NCBI GenBank assembly: GCA_024637015.1 | Contig: JAGXGE010000032.1 | Span: forward strand, 137,531 to 201,530 | Reading direction: 5' to 3' | DNA length: 64,000 bases | Source: Aequorivita sp. | GTDB lineage: Bacteria > Bacteroidota > Bacteroidia > Flavobacteriales > Flavobacteriaceae | Shown here: positions 10,271-20,894 of the stretch, piece after piece | Layout of the letters: each line of letters opens with the position of its first letter | Numbering within the stretch: position 1 is the first letter of the stretch | Program-made: the position numbers and the translations under genes | Notes under the pieces: generated by a model | Told to the model about the DNA's origin: nothing | What the model saw: the letters and a program-made list of their open reading frames with translations, nothing else | Databases searched by the model: none

Positions 10271-11067
10271 TGAATCGAAGATTAAAGAATTTTTTAATTG
10301 CAATAGCTTCTCTTTATGTTTTGATTTTTATCGGACTTTATTTTCTGCAGGAAAAAATGATTTTTATGTCAGATCCTCTTCCACAGGATTATTCTTATTC
10401 ATTTCCTGGAAAATTTGATGAGATCTTTTTAAGAACCGGAGATGGAGCAAAACTGAACGCACTTCACTTTAAGGTTGAAAGCCCCAAAGGCGTCGTGCTC
10501 TATTTTCATGGAAATGCGGGTGAACTTTCCCGATGGGGCATTGTAGTTCAAAAACTTGTGGAATTGCAATACGATGTTTTGGTGATGGATTATAGAACCT
10601 ACGGAAAAAGTACTGGAAAACTTAGCCAAAATGCTTTGTACGGTGATGCTCAATTATTTTATGACTATTTGCTGAAAAGTTATAAAGAAGACGAGATAGT
10701 AGTGTATGGCAGGTCTTTGGGAACTACTTTTGCAACCTATGTTGCTGCAAAAAACCATCCTAAACAATTAATTCTCGAAGCCCCGTTTTATAGTTTGGAC
10801 GAAGAGGCAAGTAAACGTTTCCCAATCTATCCTGTAAGTTGGTTTTTGAAATTCCATTTCCCAACTTATCAGTATTTAAGTGAAGTGCCATGCCCCATTT
10901 TAATTTTTCATGGTACCGATGATTTTGTAGTAGACTATAAAAACAGTGAAAAACTCTCAAAAATTGATACACAAAATAAACTTACTTTTATAACAATCCC
11001 TGGTGGAACACATCATGATCTATTAACTTATGAAGTTTACAAAACAACGCTCGACTCAATATTATAA
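10270..11067 (+). CDS. Alpha/beta hydrolase (tandem paralogue)
   Basis: GRSLGTTFATYVAA; FHGTDDFVVDYKNS; TAATG overlap with upstream gene. Confidence 0.85.
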   Translation: MNRRLKNFLIAIASLYVLIFIGLYFLQEKMIFMSDPLPQDYSYSFPGKFDEIFLRTGDGAKLNALHFKVESPKGVVLYFHGNAGELSRWGIVVQKLVELQYDVLVMDYRTYGKSTGKLSQNALYGDAQLFYDYLLKSYKEDEIVVYGRSLGTTFATYVAAKNHPKQLILEAPFYSLDEEASKRFPIYPVSWFLKFHFPTYQYLSEVPCPILIFHGTDDFVVDYKNSEKLSKIDTQNKLTFITIPGGTHHDLLTYEVYKTTLDSIL

Positions 11068-11069
11068 AA

Positions 11070-11098
11070 AAGCCGTCCCGATTATATCGAGACGGCTT
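11070..11098. terminator. Intrinsic terminator
   Basis: aaAGCCGTCccgattatatcgaGACGGCTtc. Confidence 0.75.
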
Positions 11099-11120
11099 CG
11101 TAAAAAAATTAAAAAATATT

Positions 11121-11594
11121 TTAGTCTTTCTTAAGCTTTGCCATTCCTTCTGGTCTTTTCATTAGTGCAGCACGTCTTGCCTCAAGTTCCTGTTGTTGTT
11201 GCATCATTTTGGCTTTACGCTCCATTTCTGCTTGCATTGCTGCAGCTTCATTTTGTTCCGCGATTTTTCGTGCCAGTTCCGCTTCCTGTTTTTGCTTAAT
11301 TGCCATCATTTGTTGTTGGTTGGCAACATCAACGGAAACATCATCCGTAACCACTTTAGAATCTTTGGTATTATTTGTTATTACTTTAGAATCTTGGTCT
11401 TGCATGGAAGTTCCTTCTACTTCAACCACCTCTGTGTCTGTATCCGTCTCTTTTATCACTTTTGTTTTCACATTGACATCCTTTTGGGTTACTTTTTTTA
11501 CAGTTGAAGTTTCCTGGACATCTTTGTTCTCCTGTGCTTGGGCCGTCAGCATCGTAAGAGCGATAACGGCAATGGTCATTATAATACGTTTCAT
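11121..11594 (-). CDS. Secreted coiled-coil-like hypothetical protein
   Basis: MKRIIMTIAVIALTMLTAQAQENKDVQETSTVKK; Q/E/A/M-rich C-terminal helix. Confidence 0.65.
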   Translation of the reverse strand: MKRIIMTIAVIALTMLTAQAQENKDVQETSTVKKVTQKDVNVKTKVIKETDTDTEVVEVEGTSMQDQDSKVITNNTKDSKVVTDDVSVDVANQQQMMAIKQKQEAELARKIAEQNEAAAMQAEMERKAKMMQQQQELEARRAALMKRPEGMAKLKKD

Positions 11595-11729
11595 AATTAT
11601 CGGTATTTAGGTTTATAGCGTAAACATAGGGTTACTTAAGTTAAGTTCTTGCAAAATTTTAGTGAAATAAAACACAAACTTTTTATGAAATGCATTCAAA
11701 TCAATTATGAAAAGTCTGCTTTGAAGATG

Positions 11730-11737
11730 TATATTTG
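11730..11737 (+). promoter_or_regulatory. Bacteroidetes -7 element upstream of ychF
   Basis: TATATTTG followed by CACC, about 57 nt upstream of ATG. Confidence 0.5.
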
Positions 11738-11793
11738 CACCTTCGTAAACCAAAGCTATTTTCAGCTCAAGTTTACCCTTAAAAATATAATTA

Positions 11794-12888
11794 ATGAAAG
11801 CAGGTATCGTAGGATTGCCAAACGTAGGAAAATCTACTCTTTTCAATTGTTTATCAAATGCGAAGGCACAAAGTGCCAATTTTCCTTTTTGTACTATTGA
11901 ACCCAATGTGGGCGTTGTAAACGTTCCTGACCAACGTTTATTGAAATTAGAGGAATTGGTAAAACCGGAACGCGTGTTGCCTGCAACTGTTGAAATTGTA
12001 GACATTGCCGGTCTTGTAAAAGGGGCTAGCAAAGGCGAGGGTTTGGGTAATCAGTTTTTGAGCAATATCCGCGAAACCGACGCCATTCTTCATGTGCTTC
12101 GCTGTTTTGATAACGATAATATTGTTCACGTGGACGGCAGTGTAAACCCTATTCGTGATAAGGAAACCATTGACATTGAGCTTCAATTGAAGGATTTGGA
12201 GACGGTCGATAAAAAGCTTGAAAAAGTAAAACGCGCAGCTCGTACTGGTAATAAGGAGGCCCAAAAAGAAGAAACAGCATTATTAAAAGTAAAAACGGGT
12301 TTAGAAGCTGGAGTTTCTGTTCGAGCGATAGATTTGACGGAAAGTGAACGAGAAGAATTTATTGTGAATGCACAATTTATTACGGACAAACCTGTAATGT
12401 ATGTGTGTAATGTGGATGAAGAATCTGCCGTTACAGGAAATGCTTACGTGGAAAAAGTAAAAGCGGCCGTTGCTGGTGAAAATGCAGAAGTATTGGTTTT
12501 AGCGGTTGGTACGGAAGCAGATATTACAGAATTGGAAACTTTTGAAGAACGCCAAATGTTCCTTGAAGATTTAGGGTTAGATGAAGCGGGCTCTGCCAAA
12601 TTGATTCGAAGTGCGTATAAATTATTAAACCTTCAAACCTATTTTACAGCAGGAGTGAAGGAAGTGAGAGCCTGGACAGTTCCTGTTGGCGCAACAGCAC
12701 CACAGGCAGCTGGAGTAATTCATACAGATTTTGAAAAAGGTTTCATCCGTGCCGAAGTTATTAAATATGATGATTATGTAACTTATGGAAGCGAGGCTAA
12801 AGTAAAGGAAGCAGGAAAAATGGGAGTAGAAGGCAAGGAGTACATTGTAAAAGATGGTGATGTGATGCATTTCCGCTTCAACGTATAA
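11794..12888 (+). CDS. ychF: Redox-regulated GTPase/ATPase YchF
   Basis: [40 protein letters not shown]; 364 aa. Confidence 0.97.
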   Translation: MKAGIVGLPNVGKSTLFNCLSNAKAQSANFPFCTIEPNVGVVNVPDQRLLKLEELVKPERVLPATVEIVDIAGLVKGASKGEGLGNQFLSNIRETDAILHVLRCFDNDNIVHVDGSVNPIRDKETIDIELQLKDLETVDKKLEKVKRAARTGNKEAQKEETALLKVKTGLEAGVSVRAIDLTESEREEFIVNAQFITDKPVMYVCNVDEESAVTGNAYVEKVKAAVAGENAEVLVLAVGTEADITELETFEERQMFLEDLGLDEAGSAKLIRSAYKLLNLQTYFTAGVKEVRAWTVPVGATAPQAAGVIHTDFEKGFIRAEVIKYDDYVTYGSEAKVKEAGKMGVEGKEYIVKDGDVMHFRFNV

Positions 12889-12900
12889 ATAATCTTCTTT

Positions 12901-13908
12901 TTAGAACGTATATCTAAAGGCCATTCCGTTATAACTATCTCCGTTAAAACTGGTTCCAGAGCTTGGATAAATATCAATACTTTCGTTTTTCTTTTTATGC
13001 AGTTCGGGTACTAAAATTCCAGTTCCCGCTCCTAATACATAACCTACTAGTACATCTGATAAAAAGTGTTGGCCCGCTTCCATTCTGAATACACCAACAG
13101 CTGCAGGAAGAACGGCAGCTCCACCCCAAATAAATATTTTTCCATTTGCATCTGGGTTAAAATCACTAAAAGCTTTTGCAGCAAAAAATGTTGCTGTTGC
13201 CGTAGCTGCAACGTGACCGGAATAAAAGGAGCGTTGGCCATTATTTTTAAATCGTCTATCATTTGGAGTATCGCCACTATTGTCATAAACATACGGACGG
13301 CTTCTGTCTACCAAACCAGCAGTTATTGTGAATAAAGCTGCGGTTGTAGCCAAACTTTCAATATACAGACCAATATATTGTCCCGTATGATCATTTATTT
13401 CATCATCAAAAAGAAATGCAAAAGGAACGGCAAAGGAAAGGGCAAAGGGAATATCACTTATGCTATTTGCGCTTTCTGAATGTTTACCAGCCAACCATTT
13501 GTCTAAAAAAGGAAGATTGTCAATTTTATCTTGTAGCAATTGTGGGTCGGTGAAATTTATTTCTTCTTCTGAAGGTAAATCTTCTTTATTTTTTATCAAT
13601 ATTAGTCCGTAAGCGCTCGCTCCAAGCGCAGCCCCCGTCCAGATTCCATCACGAACCCACTTCCATTCATAGGGAGAATCACTTTTTTGTGTTTCAAAAA
13701 TGGTCTTGTAATTGGAGTGAAAATTAATTCCTGGAATATTGTCTTCTTGTGTTTGATGATAGGAGAAGCTATCATCAAAATTAGTCAGCCCTTTATGGAG
13801 AACTATTGTTTCGTTTTGGTTGATTGCAGTAGTTGATTTGGAGTTAGTTTGCTGCGCGAATAGATTTAAAGAAACCAATAAAGCGGATAGTAAGGTCGTT
13901 ATTTTCAT
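12901..13908 (-). CDS. PAP2-superfamily phosphatase
   Basis: DRSRPYVYDN..RRFKNNGQRSFYSGHVAATAT..GQHFLSDVLVGYVLG phosphatase motifs. Confidence 0.9.
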   Translation of the reverse strand: MKITTLLSALLVSLNLFAQQTNSKSTTAINQNETIVLHKGLTNFDDSFSYHQTQEDNIPGINFHSNYKTIFETQKSDSPYEWKWVRDGIWTGAALGASAYGLILIKNKEDLPSEEEINFTDPQLLQDKIDNLPFLDKWLAGKHSESANSISDIPFALSFAVPFAFLFDDEINDHTGQYIGLYIESLATTAALFTITAGLVDRSRPYVYDNSGDTPNDRRFKNNGQRSFYSGHVAATATATFFAAKAFSDFNPDANGKIFIWGGAAVLPAAVGVFRMEAGQHFLSDVLVGYVLGAGTGILVPELHKKKNESIDIYPSSGTSFNGDSYNGMAFRYTF

Positions 13909-13995
13909 AGATGGTTAAAGATATACGATTGTGAAACTCAGAAAATTTCATTTAACATTTCATTAAACAGAATTTATCATTCCTTTTTGATATGA

Positions 13996-14286
13996 TTATT
14001 CATACAATCGCAATCTTTTTTGAAGTAAGTCCATTTCCTTTTCCATTTTTTTAATACGTTTCAGTATTTGTTTGATGGCGTCCAACCCCTCAAAATTGAT
14101 TCCTAAGTCATTGTGAAGTCGAAACATGCGTTCAATTTCGGAAATATCCTTTTCGTCCATAAATAGATCCTTCTTCTTTTCTTCAAAAGTAATAAGTCCG
14201 TACTCTTGGAGCCTTTCTACAAAGGAATCATCAATCTGTGTATGTTGGCAGTAATGACGTACCAAAATATATTTTTCTCGTGCCAT
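13996..14286 (-). CDS. cbpM: Chaperone modulator CbpM-like (MerR-like)
   Basis: 96 aa; YCQHTQIDDSFVERLQEYGLI...IEFMFRLHNDLGINFEGLDAI-type sequence; overlaps DnaJ-like gene. Confidence 0.75.
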   Translation of the reverse strand: MAREKYILVRHYCQHTQIDDSFVERLQEYGLITFEEKKKDLFMDEKDISEIERMFRLHNDLGINFEGLDAIKQILKRIKKMEKEMDLLQKRLRLYE

Positions 14287-15197
14287 TATCTCAGTTTTGA
14301 AAGTTCATTAAACAGTTCTTTTTCTTTTTCTGAAAGGTTTTTGGGCAGTTCAATTTTATAAGTAATGTAGAGATCGCCATGCTGGTCTTCCTTTTTATAT
14401 TTGGGCAAACCTTTGCCTTTCAATTTTACTTTGGTTTCGCTTTGAGTTTCGGGCTTCACTTTCAGTTTCACTTTACCGGTTAAGGTTTCAACAGTTATTT
14501 CTCCACCCAAAAGTGCGGTATAAAGTGAAATTTCCTCTGTAGAATACAGGTCACTTTCCAGTCTTTTAAAACGGGTATTATTGAAGATTTCAAAAGTAAT
14601 TAGCAAATCGCCTTTTGGACCTCCATTCATGCCTTCGCCACCATAACCCTTAATTTTCAGGGTCTGCCCATCTTCAACGCCAGCTGGAATGGTCAATCGA
14701 ATCTTTTTCTCACCAATGCTGATAGTCTGCTTTTGACTTTTCAGAACATCAGTCAAATTTAATCGAAGCGTAGCATTCAAATCCTGACCCTTAAACTGCG
14801 AAGTCTGTCTTCGTCCTCCGCCACCTCTACTATATCCGCCACCGCCAAACATAGATTCAAAAAAGTCTGAAAACTGACTTTCGTCAAAACCTTGACCGCC
14901 GCCAGAATAGGTTCTCTGTCCACCAAAACCTTGCGAACCCTGTTCCTGCTTGGCTTTTTCAAAAGCATCGGCGTGCTGCCAATCTTTACCGTATTGGTCA
15001 TATTTTTTACGTTTTTCGGGATCGCTCAATACTTCATTTGCCTCGTTTAGCTGCTGAAATTTTTCTTGTGCTTTTTTATCGTTAGGGTTTAAATCTGGAT
15101 GTGATTTTCGCGCAAGTTTTCGGTAGGCTTTCTTTATATCTGCCGCCGTAGCGCTTTTTTCAATCCCGAGAACTTTGTAGTAATCTATAAATTCCAT
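14286..15197 (-). CDS. cbpA: DnaJ-like co-chaperone CbpA
   Basis: J domain with HPD ([11 protein letters not shown]), G/F region, CTD; no zinc finger. Confidence 0.9.
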   Translation of the reverse strand: MEFIDYYKVLGIEKSATAADIKKAYRKLARKSHPDLNPNDKKAQEKFQQLNEANEVLSDPEKRKKYDQYGKDWQHADAFEKAKQEQGSQGFGGQRTYSGGGQGFDESQFSDFFESMFGGGGYSRGGGGRRQTSQFKGQDLNATLRLNLTDVLKSQKQTISIGEKKIRLTIPAGVEDGQTLKIKGYGGEGMNGGPKGDLLITFEIFNNTRFKRLESDLYSTEEISLYTALLGGEITVETLTGKVKLKVKPETQSETKVKLKGKGLPKYKKEDQHGDLYITYKIELPKNLSEKEKELFNELSKLR

Positions 15198-15418
15198 TTA
15201 GGTTTTTTGATTTATGCTATGAAATTATGAAAAGAATTATAAGAAATCAATGATAATGCTCATTCTTCACAAAAGTTTAGTAATTCATTTTTTTATACTT
15301 TAAGCTACTTGCGAATTTTACTAACAATCACCATCATTTTATTGTTAATTACTTTCCCAAGTATTGGTTTCACAAGTGCTCACGTATATTTATATTAGCA
15401 ACCCTACACCAAATCTTT

Positions 15419-17269
15419 ATGGCCGAAACACAATATACCGAAGACAACATTCGCTCGCTCGACTGGAAGGAACATATCCGCATGCGTCCTGGAATGTATA
15501 TAGGGAAACTTGGGGACGGTTCTTCGCCTGATGACGGTATCTATATTCTTCTGAAAGAGGTAATAGACAACTGTATTGATGAATTCGTAATGGGTGCCGG
15601 AAAGACCATTGAAGTTCGAATAAAAGACAAAGAAGTGAAAGTACGCGATTACGGCCGCGGAATTCCGTTGGGAAAAGTAATTGATGTAGTTTCAAAAATG
15701 AACACGGGAGGAAAGTATGACAGTCGTGCGTTTAAGAAATCTGTTGGTTTGAATGGCGTTGGAACGAAAGCTGTAAATGCACTTTCTTCGTTTTTTAAAG
15801 TAGAATCGATTCGCGACAATCAGTTGAAATCTGCTGAGTTTTCTTTGGGCGAACTCACAAATGACCTTGCCGTTGAAGAATCTACAAAGCGAAAAGGAAC
15901 AAAAGTAATTTTCATTCCCGACGAAAGCATTTTCAAAAACTTCAAATACCGAAATGAGTATGTAGAAAAAATGCTGAAAAACTATGTCTATCTCAATCCG
16001 GGATTGACGATAGATTTCAACGGCGAAAAATTCTATTCTGAAAATGGATTGAAAGATCTTTTGATGGAAACCATTTCTGAAGAAGACAGCGCATACCCGA
16101 TAATTCATTTAAAGGGTGAAGATATCGAGATTGCCATGACACATAGCAAAACGCAGTACAGCGAGGAATATCACAGTTTTGTGAACGGGCAGAACACCAC
16201 CCAGGGCGGAACTCATTTGGCCGCTTTTCGCGAAGCTTTGGTAAAAACCGTTCGCGAATTTTACAATAAAAACTACGATGCCAGCGATGTGCGAAAGTCC
16301 ATCGTTTCGGCAATTAGCATAAAAGTTACCGAACCTGTTTTTGAAAGCCAAACCAAAACCAAATTAGGCTCTACTGATATGGGCGGCGGACTTCCAACAG
16401 TGCGAACGTTTATAAATGACTTCGTTAAAACACAGCTCGATAATTACCTTCATAAAAATCCTGAGGCTGCAGATGGAATTCAGCGTAAAATAGTCCAAGC
16501 TGAAAGAGAACGGAAAGAACTAAGTGGTATTAGAAAACTCGCGAAGGATCGCGCTAAAAAAGCAAATCTTCACAATAAAAAATTGCGGGATTGTCGTGTA
16601 CATTTGGCAGATATAAAAAATGAAAGAAATCTTGAGTCAACTCTTTTCATAACCGAGGGAGATTCTGCGAGTGGAAGTATCACCAAAAGTCGTGATGTAA
16701 ATACGCAAGCAGTTTTTTCACTCCGTGGAAAGCCCCTGAATACTTACGGAATGACCAAAAAAATTGTTTACGAAAACGAGGAATTCAATCTGTTACAGGC
16801 TGCCCTGAATATTGAAGATTCGATGGAGGATTTGCGGTATAACAACATCGTAATAGCCACGGATGCCGATGTTGATGGAATGCACATTCGGTTGTTGCTG
16901 ATTACATTTTTCCTTCAGTTTTTCCCTGAATTGATAAAAGAAGGACATCTTTATATCCTGCAAACACCATTGTTCCGTGTTAGAAATAAGAAGGAAACCA
17001 TTTATTGCTATTCCGAAGAAGAAAGAGTTAATGCAATAGAAAAATTAAATCCAAAACCCGAAATTACCCGATTTAAAGGTTTGGGTGAAATTTCACCAGA
17101 TGAGTTTGTGCATTTTATTGGGAATGACATCCGTTTGGACCCTGTGATGCTTGATAAATCTATGAGTATTGAAGAATTACTTTCGTTCTATATGGGAAAA
17201 AACACGCCCGATAGACAGGAATTTATTATTGATAATTTGAAGGTGGAACTTGATAGGGTTGAGGAGTAA
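15419..17269 (+). CDS. parE: DNA topoisomerase IV subunit B
   Basis: GHKL ATPase (RMRPGMYIG), [16 protein letters not shown]; 616 aa. Confidence 0.92.
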   Translation: MAETQYTEDNIRSLDWKEHIRMRPGMYIGKLGDGSSPDDGIYILLKEVIDNCIDEFVMGAGKTIEVRIKDKEVKVRDYGRGIPLGKVIDVVSKMNTGGKYDSRAFKKSVGLNGVGTKAVNALSSFFKVESIRDNQLKSAEFSLGELTNDLAVEESTKRKGTKVIFIPDESIFKNFKYRNEYVEKMLKNYVYLNPGLTIDFNGEKFYSENGLKDLLMETISEEDSAYPIIHLKGEDIEIAMTHSKTQYSEEYHSFVNGQNTTQGGTHLAAFREALVKTVREFYNKNYDASDVRKSIVSAISIKVTEPVFESQTKTKLGSTDMGGGLPTVRTFINDFVKTQLDNYLHKNPEAADGIQRKIVQAERERKELSGIRKLAKDRAKKANLHNKKLRDCRVHLADIKNERNLESTLFITEGDSASGSITKSRDVNTQAVFSLRGKPLNTYGMTKKIVYENEEFNLLQAALNIEDSMEDLRYNNIVIATDADVDGMHIRLLLITFFLQFFPELIKEGHLYILQTPLFRVRNKKETIYCYSEEERVNAIEKLNPKPEITRFKGLGEISPDEFVHFIGNDIRLDPVMLDKSMSIEELLSFYMGKNTPDRQEFIIDNLKVELDRVEE

Positions 17270-17276
17270 GAGTTTT

Positions 17277-17303
17277 CAGTAGGCAGCTGCAGTTGGCAGT
17301 TAA
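17277..17303. repeat. CAGT-rich low-complexity repeat
   Basis: cagtaggcagctgcagttggcagtt. Confidence 0.5.
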
Positions 17304-17333
17304 CTTTTTTTTTAAGTTTAAAACTATAATGTT

Positions 17334-17768
17334 ATGAAAAATACATTTTTAATAATTCTCAGTTTATTTTTTATGCTGTCTTGTGACACCAATGACGATT
17401 GTGCTGCAACAGACCCGCCGCCAACTACAGTACAAATTTTGATTTTAGATAGCGAAGGAAATTCATTAATTGGAGAAGAAAATATTTATAAACCTTCTGA
17501 AATTAGACTTGACAGAGGCAATCAAAATATTCCGCTGAGATTTTATGATTTTGATGGAAAAACCTATATAGATCTTTACTATTATGAAATGGAATTTGAA
17601 AAAGATTATAACCTGAAGCTTAACGAACAGGAAACAGATATTTTAAACTTGAAATTAAAAACTTATAACACAGATTGTTTTAATGGACTTAAAAGTGTTG
17701 TGAAATTTAATTTAAACGGTGAGGAAATCCAGCGCGATGTTAATTATGCATTTGTAATTCAAAAATAA
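17334..17768 (+). CDS. Hypothetical lipoprotein
   Basis: MKNTFLIILSLFFMLSCDTNDDC lipobox. Confidence 0.7.
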   Translation: MKNTFLIILSLFFMLSCDTNDDCAATDPPPTTVQILILDSEGNSLIGEENIYKPSEIRLDRGNQNIPLRFYDFDGKTYIDLYYYEMEFEKDYNLKLNEQETDILNLKLKTYNTDCFNGLKSVVKFNLNGEEIQRDVNYAFVIQK

Positions 17769-17788
17769 GTCATTTGTGAATCCCTGCG

Positions 17789-17853
17789 AACCCTCTGCGT
17801 AAATCTGTGTAATAATTATTCCATAGAGTTACACAAAGAACCACAGCTATACT
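17789..17853. repeat. Imperfect inverted intergenic repeat (CTCTGCGTAAATCTGTGTAA / TTACACAAAGAACCACAG)
   Basis: Read directly from sequence between the lipoprotein gene and parC. Confidence 0.55.
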
Positions 17854-17921
17854 CGTAGAAAACTAAATTTTAAAAGAATTCCAAACTTGGAACTTGAAAC
17901 CAGAAACTTGGAACCAAAAAT

Positions 17922-20618
17922 ATGAGTGACGAACTCGACAATAACGAAGAACAAGAAAGTACAGGCCCAGACTATTTGGGCGTAAACGACGATACTTCTG
18001 GCGAATCCATTAAAAAGGTAACCGGTATGTACCGCGACTGGTTTTTGGATTATGCCAGCTATGTAATCCTGGAACGTGCCGTACCCGCTATTGAGGACGG
18101 TTTTAAGCCCGTGCAACGTCGCATTATGCAGTCCATGAAAGATTTGGACGATGGGCGTTATAACAAAGTTGCGAATATTGTTGGGCATACTATGCAATAT
18201 CATCCGCACGGAGATGCTAGTATTGCGGATGCCATGGTGCAGATTGGACAAAAGGATTTGTTGATAGACACCCAAGGAAACTGGGGAAACATACTCACGG
18301 GTGATAGCGCTGCAGCCTCGCGATATATTGAGGCGCGACTTTCAAAATTCGCCTTAGATGTGGTTTACCATCCAAAAGTAACTAGGTGGCAGGCTTCTTA
18401 TGATGGACGAAGAAAAGAGCCGATCAATCTTCCTGTTAAATTTCCGCTATTGTTGAATCAAGGTGGAGAAGGGATCGCGGTTGGTCTTTCCACCAAAATT
18501 CTTCCCCATAACTTTCTTGAACTCATTGATGCTTCCATCAAGCATTTGCAGGGGAAAAAATTCCAAATTTATCCAGATTTCCCCACAGGTGGAATTATGG
18601 ATGTAGCCAATTATAACGATGGTTTGCGTGGAGGTAAAATCCGCAGTCGGGCGCGAATCAACCAACTGGATAAAAACACACTTATAATTACCGAAATCCC
18701 GTTTGGAACCAATACTTCGTCGCTGATTGACACCATTCTGAAAGCGAATGAAAAGGGAAAAATAAAAATCAAAAAAATAGAGGACAACACTGCCGCTGAA
18801 GTAGAAATCCAAATCCATTTGCCCAGCGGAATTTCACCCGATAAAACTATTGATGCGCTTTATGCATTCACTGCTTGTGAAACTTCAATTTCGCCTTTAG
18901 GCTGTGTTATTGAAGACAACAGACCATTGTTCGTAGGTGTTTCTGAAATGCTTCGCGTAAGTACAGACCGTACAGTAGAATTGTTGAAAAGTGAACTCGA
19001 GATTCAATTGGGTGAACTGGAGGAGCAATGGCATTTTGCTTCCTTGGAACGTATTTTCATTGAAAACAGAATCTATCGCGACATAGAAGAAGAGGAAACT
19101 TGGGAAGGAGTTATTGCCGCAATCGATAAAGGTTTACAGCCACACATTAAGCATTTAAAGCGTGCGGTTACCGAAGAAGATATTGTACGATTGACAGAAA
19201 TTCGAATTAAAAGAATTTCGAAATTTGATATTGATAAAGCGCAGCAAAAGATTGATGCATTGGAAGATAGCATAGCCAAGATAAAACATCACTTAGCGAA
19301 TTTGATTGAATATGCGATTGATTATTTCAAAAGGTTGAAGAAGGATTACGGAGCTGGAAAAGAACGTAAAACCGAAATCAGAACCTTTGATGATATAGAA
19401 GCAACGAAGGTTGTAATTCGAAATACAAAATTATACGTAAACCGCGCAGAAGGTTTTGTGGGTACAAGTTTAAAACGCGACGAATACGTTACAGATTGTA
19501 GTGATATTGACGACATTATTGTTTTTACTGAGGATGGAAAAATGATGGTCACTAAAGTGGACCAAAAAACCTTTGTAGGCAAAGGTATTATTCACGTTGC
19601 TGTTTTCAAGAAAAAGGACAAACGCACTATTTATAATATGATTTATCGCGATGGCGCACGAGGGGCAAATTACGTGAAGCGTTTTGCGGTAACCTCTACT
19701 ACGCGAGACAGGGAGTATGATATGACCAATGGGACTAAAGGCTCCAAAGCGCTCTATTTTACGGCAAACCCCAATGGTGAAGCGGAAGTGGTGACTATTT
19801 ATTTGCGCCAAAACGGCAGTATCAAAAAACTGAAGTTCGATTTAGATTTTGCTGACCAATTGGTGAAAGGAAGAAATTCCAAAGGAAACATCGTTACAAA
19901 GTATTCCATTAAGAAAATTGAACTCAAAGAAAAAGGACTTTCCACGCTTAAACCCCGAAAAATATGGTTTGACGATTCGGTGCAACGCTTGAATGTGGAC
20001 GAACGGGGAGAGCTTTTAGGAGAATTCAGAAAAGAGGATAGATTGCTCATCGTGAATCAAAAAGGCATTGTGAAAACGGTAGTTCCCGATCTTCAGTTGC
20101 GTTTTGAAGACGATATGATTATTCTTGAAAAATGGGATCCTAAAAAACCATTAAGTGCCATTTATTGGGAAGGGGAAAAGGAACTTTTTTATGTGAAGCG
20201 CTTTTTGATTGATCATCCGGACAAAGAAGAGACTATTATCACTGATCACCCCAATTCATACCTCGAAAAGATTTTTACAGATTACCGCCCAATGACAGAA
20301 GTGGTTTTCGCGAAAAAAAGAGGGCAGGAGCGTGATGAAAATATGGAGCTGAATTTAGAGGAATTTATCGCTGTAAAAGGAATTACCGCAATGGGCAATC
20401 AGCTCACCAAAGAAAAGGTTTTGGAAATAAACGCCTTAGAACCTTTGCCTTACGAACCACCACCAACAGTTGAGCCAGAAGAAATGGATGTTGTTGATGA
20501 AGAGGATATAGTCTCTAATGAAGAAGAACCCGAAGGTGAAAATGATTCAGATACAAATGATTCTCACAATGAAAACGACTCAAAAACTGAGGAGGGCGGA
20601 CAAGGTCTTTTGTTTTAA
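17922..20618 (+). CDS. parC: DNA topoisomerase IV subunit A
   Basis: DYASYVILERAVPAIEDGFKPVQRRIM; SAAASRYIEARLSKFA active-site tyrosine. Confidence 0.92.
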   Translation: MSDELDNNEEQESTGPDYLGVNDDTSGESIKKVTGMYRDWFLDYASYVILERAVPAIEDGFKPVQRRIMQSMKDLDDGRYNKVANIVGHTMQYHPHGDASIADAMVQIGQKDLLIDTQGNWGNILTGDSAAASRYIEARLSKFALDVVYHPKVTRWQASYDGRRKEPINLPVKFPLLLNQGGEGIAVGLSTKILPHNFLELIDASIKHLQGKKFQIYPDFPTGGIMDVANYNDGLRGGKIRSRARINQLDKNTLIITEIPFGTNTSSLIDTILKANEKGKIKIKKIEDNTAAEVEIQIHLPSGISPDKTIDALYAFTACETSISPLGCVIEDNRPLFVGVSEMLRVSTDRTVELLKSELEIQLGELEEQWHFASLERIFIENRIYRDIEEEETWEGVIAAIDKGLQPHIKHLKRAVTEEDIVRLTEIRIKRISKFDIDKAQQKIDALEDSIAKIKHHLANLIEYAIDYFKRLKKDYGAGKERKTEIRTFDDIEATKVVIRNTKLYVNRAEGFVGTSLKRDEYVTDCSDIDDIIVFTEDGKMMVTKVDQKTFVGKGIIHVAVFKKKDKRTIYNMIYRDGARGANYVKRFAVTSTTRDREYDMTNGTKGSKALYFTANPNGEAEVVTIYLRQNGSIKKLKFDLDFADQLVKGRNSKGNIVTKYSIKKIELKEKGLSTLKPRKIWFDDSVQRLNVDERGELLGEFRKEDRLLIVNQKGIVKTVVPDLQLRFEDDMIILEKWDPKKPLSAIYWEGEKELFYVKRFLIDHPDKEETIITDHPNSYLEKIFTDYRPMTEVVFAKKRGQERDENMELNLEEFIAVKGITAMGNQLTKEKVLEINALEPLPYEPPPTVEPEEMDVVDEEDIVSNEEEPEGENDSDTNDSHNENDSKTEEGGQGLLF

Positions 20619-20696
20619 TATTTCTAAATAAATTTGGTTTTGAATAATTTCTTTAGAAAAAAGTTTAAAAAACTTTAGATTCCATTTCGAAACCTT

Positions 20697-20726
20697 TTGA
20701 TTTTCAAAAGAAAAACATTATTTTTG
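20697..20726 (+). promoter_or_regulatory. Bacteroidetes-type promoter for rpsA
   Basis: TTG (20697-20699), 19-nt spacer, TATTTTTG (20719-20726). Confidence 0.6.
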
Positions 20727-20894
20727 CACCCCTTTTAGCGACGAGTCAAGAATAAGAGGAATTGAAACAAAACAAAAACAAACCCTTCTGTGGGATAGTC
20801 GCATAAAATTCTTGTAACAGTGCAGAATACAAAACATTGATTTTAAAAGGTTTTTCCGAAACTTCGGGGCTGCAGAAATCAATTCTACAAACAA

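Noticed and set aside
11209-11610. 133-aa plus-strand ORF antisense to the secreted coiled-coil protein
   Set aside because: Composition mirrors the repetitive Gln/Glu/Thr codons of the real gene; no signal peptide or domain.
11613-12032. 139-aa minus-strand ORF over ychF 5' end
   Set aside because: Antisense shadow of a strongly conserved gene.
17847-18275. 142-aa minus-strand ORF over parC 5' end
   Set aside because: Antisense shadow ORF; parC frame clearly coding.
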